NCBI GenBank assembly: GCA_010356995.1
Contig: ML996708.1
Location: forward strand, 124,001 to 188,000
DNA length: 64,000 nucleotides
Origin: Trichodelitschia bisporula
Taxonomy: Eukaryota > Ascomycota > Dothideomycetes > Phaeotrichales > Phaeotrichaceae
Direction of reading: 5' to 3'
The position numbers and the translations under genes were made by a program. The first letter of the stretch is position 1; each line of letters starts with the position of its first letter. Under the pieces are notes generated by a model. It was not told the DNA's origin and did no database searches. It saw only the letters and a program-made list of their open reading frames with translations. Positions 12,346 to 23,347 of this stretch are shown here, piece by piece.

Positions 12346-13024
12346 ACTTTAATCTTCAGTGGGCTTGAGAATATGCGGCTGTCTGAAATTGGGCAACTTA
12401 GCTGGCGTCGGCTTTGATCTTTACGCGAGGATATTGTTGGGGATTTCGCTGTTTGGCTTTCGATATCCCAGTGTCAGCATTTGAGGAGGGTTCGGGTGGC
12501 AGTGAAGGTGTCGGATGACGGTTAGAACGAGTTATGTCGTTGTGTTATAGATGTACTCGTCGCTTGTCTGTGTTGTAGTATATTATGAATTGGATCGTTC
12601 ACGAGTTTCTATCTCAAGGATCATAAACATTGCTGTGAATCGTGGTCGAGCCTCGTCGGATCATTGGCGGTGCCCCGGCCCCGCAGCCAGGGCGTAACCA
12701 CAAGCGGTCGCGGTCACCTGCGGATAGCTACACACCCTTGCACGCACGGCCTCGACGTCGACACTTCTGGCTGCGAAACATCTCCAACTCTCAACATCAC
12801 CGTGCCTCAACGCAACCTGAATTCGAACCATTTTCTGCATTCCGGGCTCGTGCCCGCATTTTGTTCGCATCCTCCCTACTTCTAGTCCGCCATTCCTGTG
12901 TCTGCCGCCCGCCGGGCCGCCCGGCTTCTGTTGCCCCACTCCGCCGGCGCCGCATTGAGGACACGCTGCTCAACATCTGCGATCCGCGCCCTTTACACAC
13001 TTCACTTCGCAGCAAGACAAACTG
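12346..13024. other. Intergenic: FAS2 3' region and promoter of the next gene
   Basis: No gene seen. The first ~300 bases are T-rich and AT-richer than the coding DNA, as expected of a 3' UTR and terminator. The remainder is C-rich and probably carries the leader of the coiled-coil gene that begins at 13025. Short ORFs on both strands have no recognisable content. Confidence 0.5.
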
Positions 13025-13818
13025 ATGAGCACAATGTCTTCCGAAACGCCCGTCCTCTCCCCCACGAGCACGGCCCCCACCCCTCCTACAGGCCAGAGCC
13101 TCCCCCACCGCCCACCCACCCTCCCTTCCTCCACCAACGCCTCCCGCCGCGCAAGCCAAATCAACCCCATGGCCCCGCCGCCGCTCCCCTTCTCCTCGCC
13201 CACGGGCATGCCCCTCACACCCACGAATTCGATTCCGTTCCCCGCGCTGACGCCGACGCATACCATGGAGACGGGCATGCCGTCGCGGCATCCAAGGCAG
13301 ATGACCCCGGCGGAACTGCATTTGGAGCTGGAGAAGGAGCAGGAGGCTATGGTGAGTTTCGTGTTTGAGTAGTGGTTGGGATGGGATGGGGCTGACGCGG
13401 ACAGGTTAATCGGCTTACGCGCGAGCTTACGGCTTTGCGTGCACATTCGGCTAGTGTAGCTAGTACGGCGAGTTCGACGTCTACGGCGCCTGTGCCGAAT
13501 GTGCTGGGTACGGGGGAGGGGGCGGGGGCGGGGGAGACGCGGAGGGCGAGGAGCTCGAGTGCGGCGAGTCAGGGGATTATGCCGCCGATGGCGGGATATG
13601 GGAGTGTGCCTAGCGGCAGGATGGGGAGTGGAGCGGGTGGAGCGGTGCAAGGGACGAGCCGGTATGAGGAGGTTATGATGCACAAGGCGGAGATGGAGGA
13701 GGCGAGGCGAGAGAATGAGAGGCTGAGGAAGAGGGTTAGGGAGCTGGAGGCGCTGGTGAAGGAGAAGAAGGGTGTGTCGTCGCCGGATTGCGACGGGGGG
13801 AAGGTCAAGGAGGGCTAG
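13025..13818 (+). CDS. Small coiled-coil protein, function unknown
   Basis: Two exons, 13025-13351 and 13405-13818, separated by a 53-bp GT-AG intron, give 245-246 aa. The intron interrupts a continuous heptad-like helix (ELHLELEKEQEAM joined to VNRLTRELTALRAHS), which supports the splice. Residues 1-95 are Pro/Ser/Thr-rich and probably disordered, followed by the first coiled-coil segment (about 92-122). A Ser/Gly/Ala linker precedes a strongly charged second coiled coil (about 200-235, MEEARRENERLRKRVRELEALV). The basic-helix pattern recalls a bZIP, but there is no N-x7-R basic region, so I do not call a transcription factor. I believe similar proteins occur across filamentous ascomycetes but know of no assigned role. 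A nearby second Met (codon 4) is an alternative start. Confidence 0.75.
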
Positions 13819-14264
13819 GTTTGTGTGCTGGTTTTTGTGAGGGGAAGGGAAAAATGGTCAGCGTGATCATGGTGCTATGGTTTCGGTATGCTTATGGTGC
13901 GGTATCGGCGCAGTGTTAGATGGCCTTGATATCGCGAGGACTTGAGGGTTTGTTTTCTCTATGCCAATTGATAGCAGATCTTCCGGTCTACTTTCTCACG
14001 ATCACGGATTCACCGTAGCAGTTGGCAGTACGCGGTTTATCTCTTGATATAATTAAGAAGAAATTCTACTTCAAGTTACCCGCTTCTTATGTCCTCTTCC
14101 TTGATATGCTGACGAATCCCCCGCACTTGGTTTGCCCCGCACCCCACACCCCTATCCGGCTAGACCAGGCTGCACCGCGGGAGCGGCTGGCCCCGCGATA
14201 ATGGAACGCGGGGGCGCCGCCAGACGTCCACCACGCCACTTCAGCCGCCCCGTCTGGCATTGCC

Positions 14265-14304
14265 GATACGAGAATCAGCCTCGCGATACGAGAGTCAGCC
14301 TCGC
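14265..14304 (+). repeat. 20-bp tandem direct repeat in promoter
   Basis: Two abutting 20-base units (14265-14284 and 14285-14304) begin GATACGAGA and differ by a single A/G change. They sit just 5' of the TATA-like element of the oxidoreductase gene, so a duplicated factor-binding site is possible. That role is inference. Confidence 0.6.
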
Positions 14305-14313
14305 AGTGCGGGG

Positions 14314-14320
14314 TATAAAA
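14314..14320 (+). promoter_or_regulatory. TATA box candidate
   Basis: TATAAAA stands about 112 bases upstream of the ATG at 14432. The spacing suits a TATA box with a short leader. Only the motif and its position support it. Confidence 0.5.
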
Positions 14321-14431
14321 CCCTCGCTCTTCCCTCGCTCCTCCAGGCTTCGAGCCCACCGAGCGCCAACGGATTTCCTTCCGCCCGCTTCATACCTACC
14401 GTCTTCCAACATCCCTCCCACCATATACAGC

Positions 14432-16072
14432 ATGGCTGGGCCTATCCCACGCATCGCAATCCTAGGCGCCGGCTCCCGTGGCCGCGCCTACGCCCGCGCT
14501 CTCGCCGGCACACAAAGCACCATCATCGCCATCGCCGAGCCGCACGCCTTCAAGCGGTCCACCTTCGTGTCGAATTTCATCCGCGGGGAGCGCTGCGACC
14601 CCACCGTGCCGGGCGAAGCCTTCGCCAGCTGGGAAGACCTAGTCGCGTACGAAACCACCCTACGCTCGAAACTCGCCGCCGGGGAAGAAGTGGATCGTGC
14701 GCCAGCGGATGCGTTCATCGTGTGCGTGCTAGACGAGCAGCACCCGGCAGTAGTTAAAGCTCTAGCACCGCTCGCCGCGCATGTGCTGTGCGAGAAACCC
14801 CTCGCGCCGAGCCTGGGTGCTTGTTTGGGGATGTATGCGGACGTGGTGCGTGGATGGAAGGATGCCGGGCGCGAGGGGGTGTTTGGGATTTGTCATGTGC
14901 TGCGGTACAGTCCGCATAATATGTTGCTGAGGAGGTTGGTAAGGGAGGAGAGTGTTGTTGGGGGGGTGGTGAGCGTGGAGCATACTGAGCCCGTGGGGTG
15001 GTGGCATTTTGCGCATAGTTATGTGCGGTGGGTCGCGTTTCCCCTTCTTACCATATAAGTCGCTGACACTCCTGCTAGGGGGAACTGGCGGAGGGAAGAC
15101 ACGTCCGCGCCAACGCTGCTTACGAAGAGTTGTCATGACATTGACTTCTTGCTTTGGCTGCTGGCCACGCCGCCGAGCGACACGCCGGATGCGAAGCCCC
15201 ATTTACCTGCTACGGTCACGAGCTCGGGAACACTGACCCTGCATCGCCGGGCTAGAAAACCGCGCGGGGCGGGGGAGGCGACGAATTGCCTCTCCTGTCC
15301 CGTGGAGCCTACGTGCATCCACAGCGCGAAGAAGGTGTATGTGGAGCGGCATCTGCGCGGCGGAAACACGGGGTGGCCGGTGAGCATCGTTGTTCCTGAG
15401 ATCGAGGACGTGCGCCGGTCTTCTGGCCCCGAAGCCGCGGAGCAACGGCTCTTGGAGGTGTTGGGGGAGGATTATGGCCCCGAGACAGGGGATGAGAAAG
15501 TGAAGGGGCGGAATTGGTTTGGGCGGTGCGTGTTCGAGGCGGATAATGATGTGTGCGATGACCAGACCGTTGTTCTGGCGTGGGAGGATGGGGAGGGGGT
15601 GGAGGAGATGGGTGTGGGGGGGGAGGATGATCCGCTGGGCTGGCGGGCGGCGAAGACGGCGGTTTTTCATATGGCGGCGCAGAGTGAGGCGGTTTGTGAG
15701 AGGAGGGGGAGGGTGTATGGCACAAGGGGGGAGGTGGTGTATGACTCCACGACTATTGCCGTGACGGATTTCCGCACGGGCGAGACGAAGACGTATAAGC
15801 CCGAGGCTGCGGCGGGAGGGCATGGAGGGGGTGATGCGGGACTGGCGGGGAATTTTGTCAGTGCGGTGAGGGCGGCGATGGGCGGCCGCCCGGCGAGGGA
15901 GGCGCAGAGGGAGTGGCTTGGGTGTAGTCTTGAGGAGGTGGTTAGGAGTCATGCGCTTGTTTTTGCGGCGGAGGAGGCGAGGGTTGAGGGGGGAGTTGTA
16001 AGGTGGGGGGAGTGGTGGGGGAGGGAGGTTGAGGGACGGCTGAGGGATATGGGTGTTGAGGGGGGGTTTTGA
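14432..16072 (+). CDS. Gfo/Idh/MocA-family NAD(P)-dependent oxidoreductase
   Basis: Exons 14432-15027 and 15079-16072 join to 529 aa across a 51-bp intron that splits an Arg codon (CG|G) inside the string SYVRGNWRRED. Residues 5-22 form the Rossmann start AILGAGSRGRAYA. An LCEKPLAPS motif (about 120) matches the EKP signature of this family, and HVLRYSPHN plus HSYVRGNWR mark the second domain. A Cys-containing segment, NCLSCPVEPTCIHSAKKVY (about 225-245), recalls an insertion I associate with a subset of these enzymes and might bind metal. Such enzymes oxidise or epimerise sugars, inositols or related polyols; the substrate here is unknown. The C-terminal half is unusually Gly/Glu-rich in codons with runs of G, which makes assembly errors worth checking. 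The neighbours give no pathway context. Confidence 0.88.
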
Positions 16073-16732
16073 GGTTGATAAGGATTTATGGGCAAGACTG
16101 GAGTGATATGGCACTGCTATGAATGAATGAGGGCTCGTAATTGAGGACACGAGGAAGATGAACGGATTGGAAGGTATTATATCTAGGTTCAAGCCAGTCG
16201 AATGGGCGTGATATCATGAAGGACTAGAGTACAGACCCAAAGAGGCCGGTAGCGCTCCTACAGACTGTCCAACCGCTGTCAGGGAGGAGCGAGGCCATGT
16301 CTTCTTTTGTCCCTTAGCTAAGCGGTGCTAGATCGGCTCCATTCTCAGTATTAGTACAGGAACTTCCCATTTCTCTTCAGGGCCGTCTCTCTCGTCCCTC
16401 GGAGCTCCGATATAGATCTCTTCCCACATCATACATGTCCGATGCTCACTCTTCTCAAGACAACGCGCAAACTCATTCTGGAGTAGGAAACACATCATTG
16501 AAGCTTGATCTCACACTAGTTCTAAAGGCCGTTCACTTCATATCGCCCTCCTCATCATCGGCTTGCCGGTGCGTCCGAGCCAAGCAGAGCTCTGCAGTCG
16601 CCATCCATTCAATGACGGATCCCCGTGATGTCTCCACGGTCGAAGAAGCATCATTCAGTGAGGAAGACTCCGCGGCACCCATTTACCCGACCGCGCCCAG
16701 CTCTTCAGCCACAACACCCAGCAAGCCGTGTC
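16073..16732. other. Convergent intergenic region
   Basis: The oxidoreductase (plus) and DUF3176 protein (minus) end toward each other here. An ORF starting at 16435 on the plus strand runs into the antisense of the DUF3176 tail and has no recognisable content, so I treat the interval as two 3' UTRs. Confidence 0.5.
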
Positions 16733-19001
16733 TCACTCGCACACATACTTCCATCCGTCAACCGTCTTCTCCAGCGTCACAACCGTCCCCGTCGCTACGA
16801 GTTCCAGCTCCGCCAGGCTCCAGACCGGCCCGCCAAGGTTCTGCCCCTGACCGGCGTACAGGAGCGGCAGGATATCCGACTTCCAAAGTGGCTGGTCGCG
16901 GTATCTGACTCTAACTGACTGCACGGCCACCGTGCACAGCAACACCGCCCCCAACAGTAGCAGCGTCGCCGGCATCGCCAGCCACCATGGAGCAAACTCG
17001 GTGCAAATGGCCGTTTGGAACGCCCTGCCCACTACCACCTCGCTCTTGTTCGTGTGCTTGTCCACGCCAAGGAGACGGAGCTGCGTCGTCACTGCATCCG
17101 CCACGGCCCCCATAGTACTAGAAATGCTCCCGTACGTCGCGTTCCCGGAGTTGAACATGCCCGTCAGCCACCATAGGTGTTCCGATATTGAGTCGGGCGG
17201 GGGGCCTGTGCACGAGACCGATTCTCGGCTGACGGGCTCAAGAAGGTTCTGGGGAATGTGGCATGTGCCGTTGAGCATGGTTTCGAGGAAGCTTGCGATG
17301 GTGTTGTCAAAAAAGTCCCGGATGATGTTGATACAGTTCATGGGCACCACCGTTGTGAGGCCGTCAGGGAAGTGCGCGGTAAAGGTATCGTTGCCGTAAG
17401 TTAGGGTTTCCGCTTTCCAAAGTTCAACGCGGCTTCCGTGGATGTGGCACGTAGTGTTGAGCCCGGCAACGCCAACGCCGTACTTAGTTTCTTCGATGTA
17501 CCATGGGGCAGGGACGTCGGCCAGCACATTTTCAACGAGATTGCCGTTTTCGACTGTGGCGTTGTAGTACCGGGTGCATGGGTAGAACACGCATGTGGAC
17601 GCAACATACCTAAAGTCAAGTATGGGGGTATGGTCTTCGGGGCCCAAGTCGTACCCACAATCCCACTCCCCGCCTGAACGACCCGCGCAGCCAACAGACG
17701 TACTCGTCAGCATCGTCCACTTGATAATGGACGGCCCTTTTGAGACGGCTTTGAGCCGGGCCGGCGCTGTAGGCAGCCATGGTAGCCATTCCAGCGAGTC
17801 ATCGAATTGGACTACAATGCTGGGTGCGGACAGGTTAGGCCCGGATATGACGGGGATGTGCAACCCATTTGGCAGCTTCGGAATCTTTGTAGTCACGTTT
17901 CCGGCATCTGACACTGCCCACGCGGGTACCCACTCTATCAGGTTGGTTGCATCGATGCATTGAGTGCATACTCCAATCGTGGAGTAGGCGACGCCGTTTC
18001 CGTTCCCAAAAGTGCAGTTTCCGGTAGCGCAACCGTCAAGGACCTGCGCCGTGCCTTTCGCGCTTGATGTATAGCCGGAACTAGTGTTGAGAGGAGAATT
18101 TGCTATGGCATCGAGAATGGCACTTGCGCCCACGCTGTCGAGATTGTAATCTGTCTCGAGGTCGACGGTATCGGGAATTGAGTTGGCAATGCGAATGGTT
18201 GGGTGCAAGTGGGAGAGGGGCTTTTGGCAGTTGACCGAGTGGAGGGCCTGCTGGGAGAAGGGGCCGATGGCAAGGGAGAGGATTGTGATTAAGCCTCCCA
18301 GATGAGCGACGGACCTGGACCGTTAACCTTCGCGACACGACTGATTGGAATACGCACAGCGAGCGGAGACGAAAGAAGAGAAAGAGCGACCCTAACGGCC
18401 CGCGGCTGGCAGCGTCGAACAGAGACAAATGCTGAAGGGGTCGCGGATCACAGTGCCAGTACCATTTCAGCTGGCTGATTGCTAGTCTCGGTCAGCCCTG
18501 GACGAGCGTTGAGCAACTCGATGGGGACACACCTGCTTCGACGGCGGTGCTCAAGCACATTCGCAGAAGAGTAGACATCACCGCAATGATTGTAGACAGA
18601 TTGATGCTATATCGCCACGACGGTTGTCTCTTGCCGTTGTAGACTGCCAGAATGGTGGAGATGGCGGACAACAGCGCAATGGCAATGAGAAGCGAGAGCC
18701 CTTCAAGCCACCATCCCTGCAGGGCAGTTCGTTTCTCACTTTTGACGCTCGGTGCCGACTCGATGGTAGCCGATGCTGCCGGGGGGTGCAAGTCGACAGA
18801 GAACTGGCGTAACTCGAACACGTCGCCCGCTCTGTTTCCCGAATGTAAAGCGGCCGGGGTTGTTTGTGGACAAAGCGGACGTGATGATGTCTGATGCTGT
18901 TCATGAACGGTACCGTTGTCTTCGCCTTCGCTCAGTCCTGATACAGGCGATCCGGCCCTGACCTCGCCGTGTTCCGCGTGACCGTGCCGACACCTCTCCA
19001 T
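16733..19001 (-). CDS. DUF3176-type multipass membrane protein (intact copy)
   Basis: Exons 19001-18533, 18481-18358 and 18314-16733 (introns 51 and 43 bp) give 724 aa. Seen: a polar N-terminus, then WWLEGLSLLIAIALLSAISTI (TM1, about 97-120) followed by a charged PSWRYSINLSTI segment, TM2 (about 135-152), an ISQLKW motif, the segment LFDAASRGPLGS, TM3 at the start of exon 3, and a long extracytosolic-looking region rich in Cys and N-x-S/T sites (for example GNCTFGNGNGVAYSTIGVC). The last TM is near 638-661, followed by QPLWKSDILPLLYAG. This order matches the fungal DUF3176 (PF11374) family. No function is established; a plasma-membrane sensor or adhesin is only a guess. A divergent broken paralogue lies at 20.8-22.7 kb, and its exon 2 is exactly the same length (124 bp). 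The start codon is the farthest upstream in-frame ATG. Confidence 0.88.
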
Positions 19002-20809
19002 AACAAGCCGAGCGAGCAGAGACGAGGTGGTTCCAAGGCCGACGACTCTGGGTTCGTGAAGGTGAGGGAAAGCTAGGGAAAAGAGAAGGCGGACTCTAGG
19101 ATGTGATCAGGCTGGAGGCACGAGGTCGGAACCCGCCAAGCCAGCTGAGCCTCACAGCTCCGCCTTGTTTGCACAGCCAGTAATACACGATTCGGGAACA
19201 GTCAATTATTGTTTGTCTGTATAGATATTCATCCTGCAGTGACTGGGTGTATACCGTCATTGCTCGGTCTGACAATTATGGACGAGGCTGAAACGGGACG
19301 ATGTCATGGGCCAGGCCAAGGGCTAGGTAAAAAAGTCGTGTCACCACTCTGGTGGCTGTTGTTAGATGCCACCGACGAATGCTTACCACGACTTTTTCAC
19401 CTAGCCCTTGGCCGTTAGGACCCTTAGGGTGGTGTCCCTGGCGTACCAGATGAATGCTTGGCAAAGGATCCTAACAGGGCCCTGATACCTGCACGGATGT
19501 TTGGCCCGTGATTATGATAATGACTGATGCGGTCGGGATGGGATGACTGGATGACGCTTCGCTTCGCTACGATATAATGTTTTGGGATGGGTTGGGCCGC
19601 TTGTTCGGTTGAATTGATGAGTGCTCTGCTCTATTCTGGCGGCGTGTACTCCGTAGTGTTCTCGTTAACCATCGGTCCAGGTTCGCGGAGCCGCTCGGCC
19701 ACGGTCCGTTCCGTGGCTGGTCGGATCGGGATACCATTCGGCCGGATCGAAGGTCCAAAGGCTGGTACAAGAATTCGTTGCCGTGCCCCCTCTCCAAATT
19801 TGGTCGGGAGGGCGGCAACTAATGTGGTTATGGAAGAAGCCTTCTTATGTAAGCAGGGACGTGATGTAATACGAGTATGATAGAAAGGAAGGAGCAAAGG
19901 AGTATACTTGGCATCGTGTATTTATACCTCGAGAGTCTCTAACTCTCTGACTCTCCTTGTCTTTCATTCAACTCTTTCCCAATAACCATATTGTATACAC
20001 GTGCCGTGAACCTGTCTCTACATCAGTAACCACCTTTTGTACCAGCCCTTGGTCTCTGGTCTCCCATGGCAGTGTTCGCATAGCCCTGTGATATGCACGG
20101 CGATACTTCAGCTTCGTCGCATTCTCGAGTCTCTCTGCAGTGCAACATTGGCTCCGAGACCGCATCTGCGAGAGCTCAAGCATCTATTCGGCTCTCTGAG
20201 CCAAGAGGCGCACAACGTACAGCCCGTCGACGTGGCGGGCCCATGCGCAGTACGTCTCTCCTCACTGCCCTGGATGGCAGCCCTCATCCGGGGTGGCGCT
20301 CAGCTGAATCAACGGCAAGCCTGCGGTGGGCGGCAGACACTTCTTCAATCAGCACGTGAGGCTCATGCTAAGTGAAAAAGTGTCTGTCCACCGCAGCCTT
20401 GCCCAAGCTCTGGTACCGCCGGTTCTTATCTCCCCGCAGCTCCGCCTCTATGTAGTCTCGCAGCCACTTGGTTAATGGCTGTGAGGCAGACGCGGGGTAT
20501 GGCGGTTTGGGGGACCGTGGGACGGATACAAGATGGAGACGGCCGCACTTCTGACTTGGAAGCACTTCAGTCGCATGGTTTTGTCGCCTTGCTGAAATGA
20601 CGAAATATCAACACGTTGCTGCGGACGAAGAGAGCGTCGGAGATCAAGCGACCGTCGTGCACACTAGACCCAGCGATAGAGAGGATGACGGACCTCGTGT
20701 CGCCGTGCACACTCGACCCGAACACCACGAACACTGAAACGGCACCGAACCGCGAGTGCCCCTGCATACTAGACCCAGAGATGGAGAGGATCCTGGATCT
20801 CAACCGAAC
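19002..20809. other. Intergenic between divergent DUF3176 paralogues
   Basis: No gene supported across 1.8 kb. It should carry both promoters. It also holds a strong inverted repeat (19314-19413) and, next to the pseudogene, degenerate 48/57-bp repeats (from 20658). Both are listed separately. Confidence 0.5.
19314..19413. repeat. Near-perfect 27-bp inverted repeat (hairpin)
   Basis: The left arm 19314-19340 and right arm 19387-19413 are reverse complements over 27 bases with one mismatch. The 46-base loop contains a smaller GGTGGC/GCCACC pair, so a longer nested fold is possible. It may be a fold-back or MITE-like element, a small-RNA precursor, or simply a palindrome. I see no flanking target-site duplication and no transposase. 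Confidence 0.85.
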
Positions 20810-20825
20810 ATGCACACTGAAGCCG
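20658..20825 (+). repeat. Degenerate ~48-bp tandem repeats
   Basis: A TGCACACTAGACCC-like start recurs at 20658, 20706, 20763 (as TGCATACTAGACCC) and 20811 (shortened). Spacings are 48, 57 and 48 bases, all multiples of three. Units share a downstream ATAGAGAGGAT/ATGGAGAGGAT segment. The array overlaps the 5' end of the DUF3176 pseudogene in another frame, so a coding role is not evident. Confidence 0.6.
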
Positions 20826-22713
20826 ACGGCGAAGCCAAACTCGAGCTCCCAGCATTTCGCCCCGCGCTGGTGCCAACAAGCCCGATCGTCCTAGCGATGG
20901 AGTCGGATCTCTCCCTAGGACATACCGGGCAGGACTCGGCCAAGGGTTCGACCAAGACATTGCACTCCTTGAAAGGATGGTGGACGCAAGCTGGTGCTCT
21001 TCTTGTCAGCTTCAATTTGCTGGCTGTCATAATCAGCCTTCTGATGAAGTACAATCACGAATTGCAGCCGCAGTGGAAGTACAGCATCAACTTGAACACG
21101 GCGGCTGCCGCGCTATCGACAATTATCCGAGCATGCTTGGTCTCGGTTGTCGATGAAGGTCAGTCCGTTCTCATTCCTTCAGTACATACTGAATAAGAGC
21201 AGTAATTAGTCAACTAAAATGGTACAGGCACCGCCAGCCTCCACCGCTTCAACACATCTCGTACTTTGATAGTGCCAGCCGTGGGGTATGGGGTGCAGTG
21301 CTGTTCCCCTTTCGTATCCGGTCACTGTAAGTGCCCTTCCGAACGCAATCATAGACTAATCCTACAGTTCTTTTGCTCAAATTGAATGCTTTCTTACTGT
21401 CGCTTCGTTTGCTATCGGGCCGTTTACGCAACAAGCTATTCGCTCAGTCCCTTGTTCAAGACCTGCTCCAGATATGTGCCCCTTCTTGCCGGTTGCGAGT
21501 AATATCATGCGGTCGCGGGAAATAATTACTGATGAAGCCACTGGGTTTTCTATTGATGCCCCAAGCAAAGGTGCCATCCTCAGTGCTATGGTAAACCCGC
21601 CTTGGAACCAATCCGTTCACCTTCTCGGCGACTGTGGAACCGGGAACTGTACTTTCCCAGAAGCGGATGGCATTACACATTCTACGCTTGGGATGTGCAC
21701 TAAGTGCGTGGATACAACGAGCTTGCTGAGGAGGCTCAATGAAGTCTATGCCGACAATACGGTACTCCTTACCGTGGGTCTACAGGATATCGGACTGCTA
21801 GTCCAGCCCTTCTTTGACCAGGGCCAGGCAAGCGCTTTCTTTTACTCTTTGGATTGGATGCTGCACATGGCCGACGACGGATTCAAAGAAACTGTTTCTA
21901 ATTCAATTGCAAATTGGTCAGTCGTCACATCTTCACTTAAAGGATGCCAAGTGGAGAGCACCGACCCCGACGTTAAGTATCCATACCACTAGAATTGTGG
22001 CTCTCATGGGCAAAATGCGACGTACGAGGACCAGTGGAGCCAATTTATACCCTACAAGTATATCTCCACAACCTGCACAATTTACCCATGTACGAGGCAC
22101 TACATCAATGCGATGTGTTCGTACCTTTCTCGGGTTCTCCCAGGCACCTGCCAGATGCACAACGTGTCCCAGACCAACTATACTTCGGCTGCTGACACCC
22201 GCTCCTACCGCAATTTTTCGGATTGCTCTACAGGCCAGATTAGGGAGGCGTGGTGGCTCCCTGGCTTCTACAACAGCGGGAGCGCAACTCACGAGACCAT
22301 TTCACGCACGCTCAGCAACATGGCCGACGCGATGGCGGCGTGCATGCGAGTGGCTGGCAGCAAATTCGACGAGAGCAGCAAAGTCGGCGTGGGCAGTGGC
22401 CGGGTGTATGGCACAGCCTTGGAGACGACCATATGCACGGAGTTCAATCCCTGGTGGATGGCCATGCCGGCTGGGGCGCTCGTGCTGGGGAGCGTGTTCC
22501 TGGCCGTCGCGGTGGCGCAGGCGATGCGCGCGGAGCAGCCGCTGTGGAAGTCGTCGGTCCTGCCGCTTGTGTTTGCGGGCGGACTGGGGCCGGCGGGGGA
22601 TCTGGACGAGCTGGAGGCGGTTGGCCAAGGGGGTGGATGTGCAGCTGGTGCGGGCGGGGGAGGGGTGGGAGTTTGTGGACGGGGCGCGGGTTGGACGGGC
22701 CGAGCCCGCTTAG
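20810..22713 (+). pseudogene. DUF3176 paralogue, disrupted
   Basis: Exons 20810-21158, 21203-21326 and 21368 onward (introns 44 and 41 bp) align throughout with the intact neighbour: GWWTQAGALLVSFNLLAVIISL (TM1), an ISQLKW motif, FDSASRG, SFAIGPFTQQAI, GDCGTGNCTFPEADGI, YPCTRHY and FNPWWMAMPAGALVLG (last TM). Three lesions are visible. An in-frame TAG at 21990-21992 is followed by clearly homologous sequence in the same frame. About 86 residues present in the paralogue, after its YPCTRYYN, are missing just before 22113. A one-base shift near 22620 leaves the homologous tail (VQLVRAGEGWEF, ending 22713) in another frame. A 21-nt intron ending at the TAG is too short. A start at 20897 is also possible. 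A truncated product of about 370 aa could still be made. Confidence 0.85.
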
Positions 22714-23347
22714 GTTCGTGCTGAGTACGCTGTTGGTGGGCTATTTGAGGTGTAGACGCTGGTGTTTAATGAACAATTTCTTGGGAAAGGTGGCTTCCAT
22801 TGGGTGCAGTCTAGTGAAAGAAGTGTAGGAGGAAAGCAATTGGGATAGTCCTGAATGTCGTTTTTGATCGTGGGCAAGGCATCGGCGCCATACGATCCGC
22901 CAAATGGACGGAGAGAGTCGGTCACACTGCTTTGTACTCGGAGACCACGAGACGGGATGGTAGATGAGTGTCCAGATCTACTGTGCCTCTTCACAAACGG
23001 TTAATGGAGCATGCGATGCTGCTGGGTTGATATCGAAGCCCCGTCTATCCTTTCTGTTACCGGTACCATGGACATGGATTTCACGGCCCTTGGTTTACTA
23101 CCATCTCTGGAGACGAAATGTCAACCCTTCTCCGCCTCACCCCGAGAGCGGCGGCTGGGAGCGAGGTCCGCCATGCGCTGAATGGTCTTTGAGTGCATCG
23201 ATTCAGATCTTCTTCTAGCCTTATCTAGCACAACATTAGCATTACACCTCACTTGACGCCATCCCATACCTTCCTGATGTTTGAGTTCCTCCCTTCACAG
23301 CCTTCTTCCAGCGTGATGTATCAACCCCATCATAACCATTCCCACCA
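22714..23347. other. Convergent intergenic region
   Basis: The pseudogene and the minus-strand two-TM gene both end toward this interval. No coding evidence and no strong repeat seen. Confidence 0.45.

Larger units (their letters stand above)
13819..14431. other. Intergenic between coiled-coil gene and oxidoreductase
   Basis: No gene seen. It contains the 3' region of the upstream gene and, near its right end, a TATA-like element and a 20-bp direct repeat belonging to the oxidoreductase promoter (separate entries). Confidence 0.5.

Noticed and set aside
15203-16192. 329-aa minus-strand frame
   Set aside because: Antisense to the second exon of the oxidoreductase; Pro/His/Leu-rich shadow without domains.
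21971-21992. A 21-nt GT...AG intron that would remove the TAG in the DUF3176 copy
   Set aside because: Too short for a spliceosomal intron, and the bases involved lie in a region that reads through in frame. A longer intron from a GTCAGT near 21919 creates TGA at the joint and deletes conserved residues.
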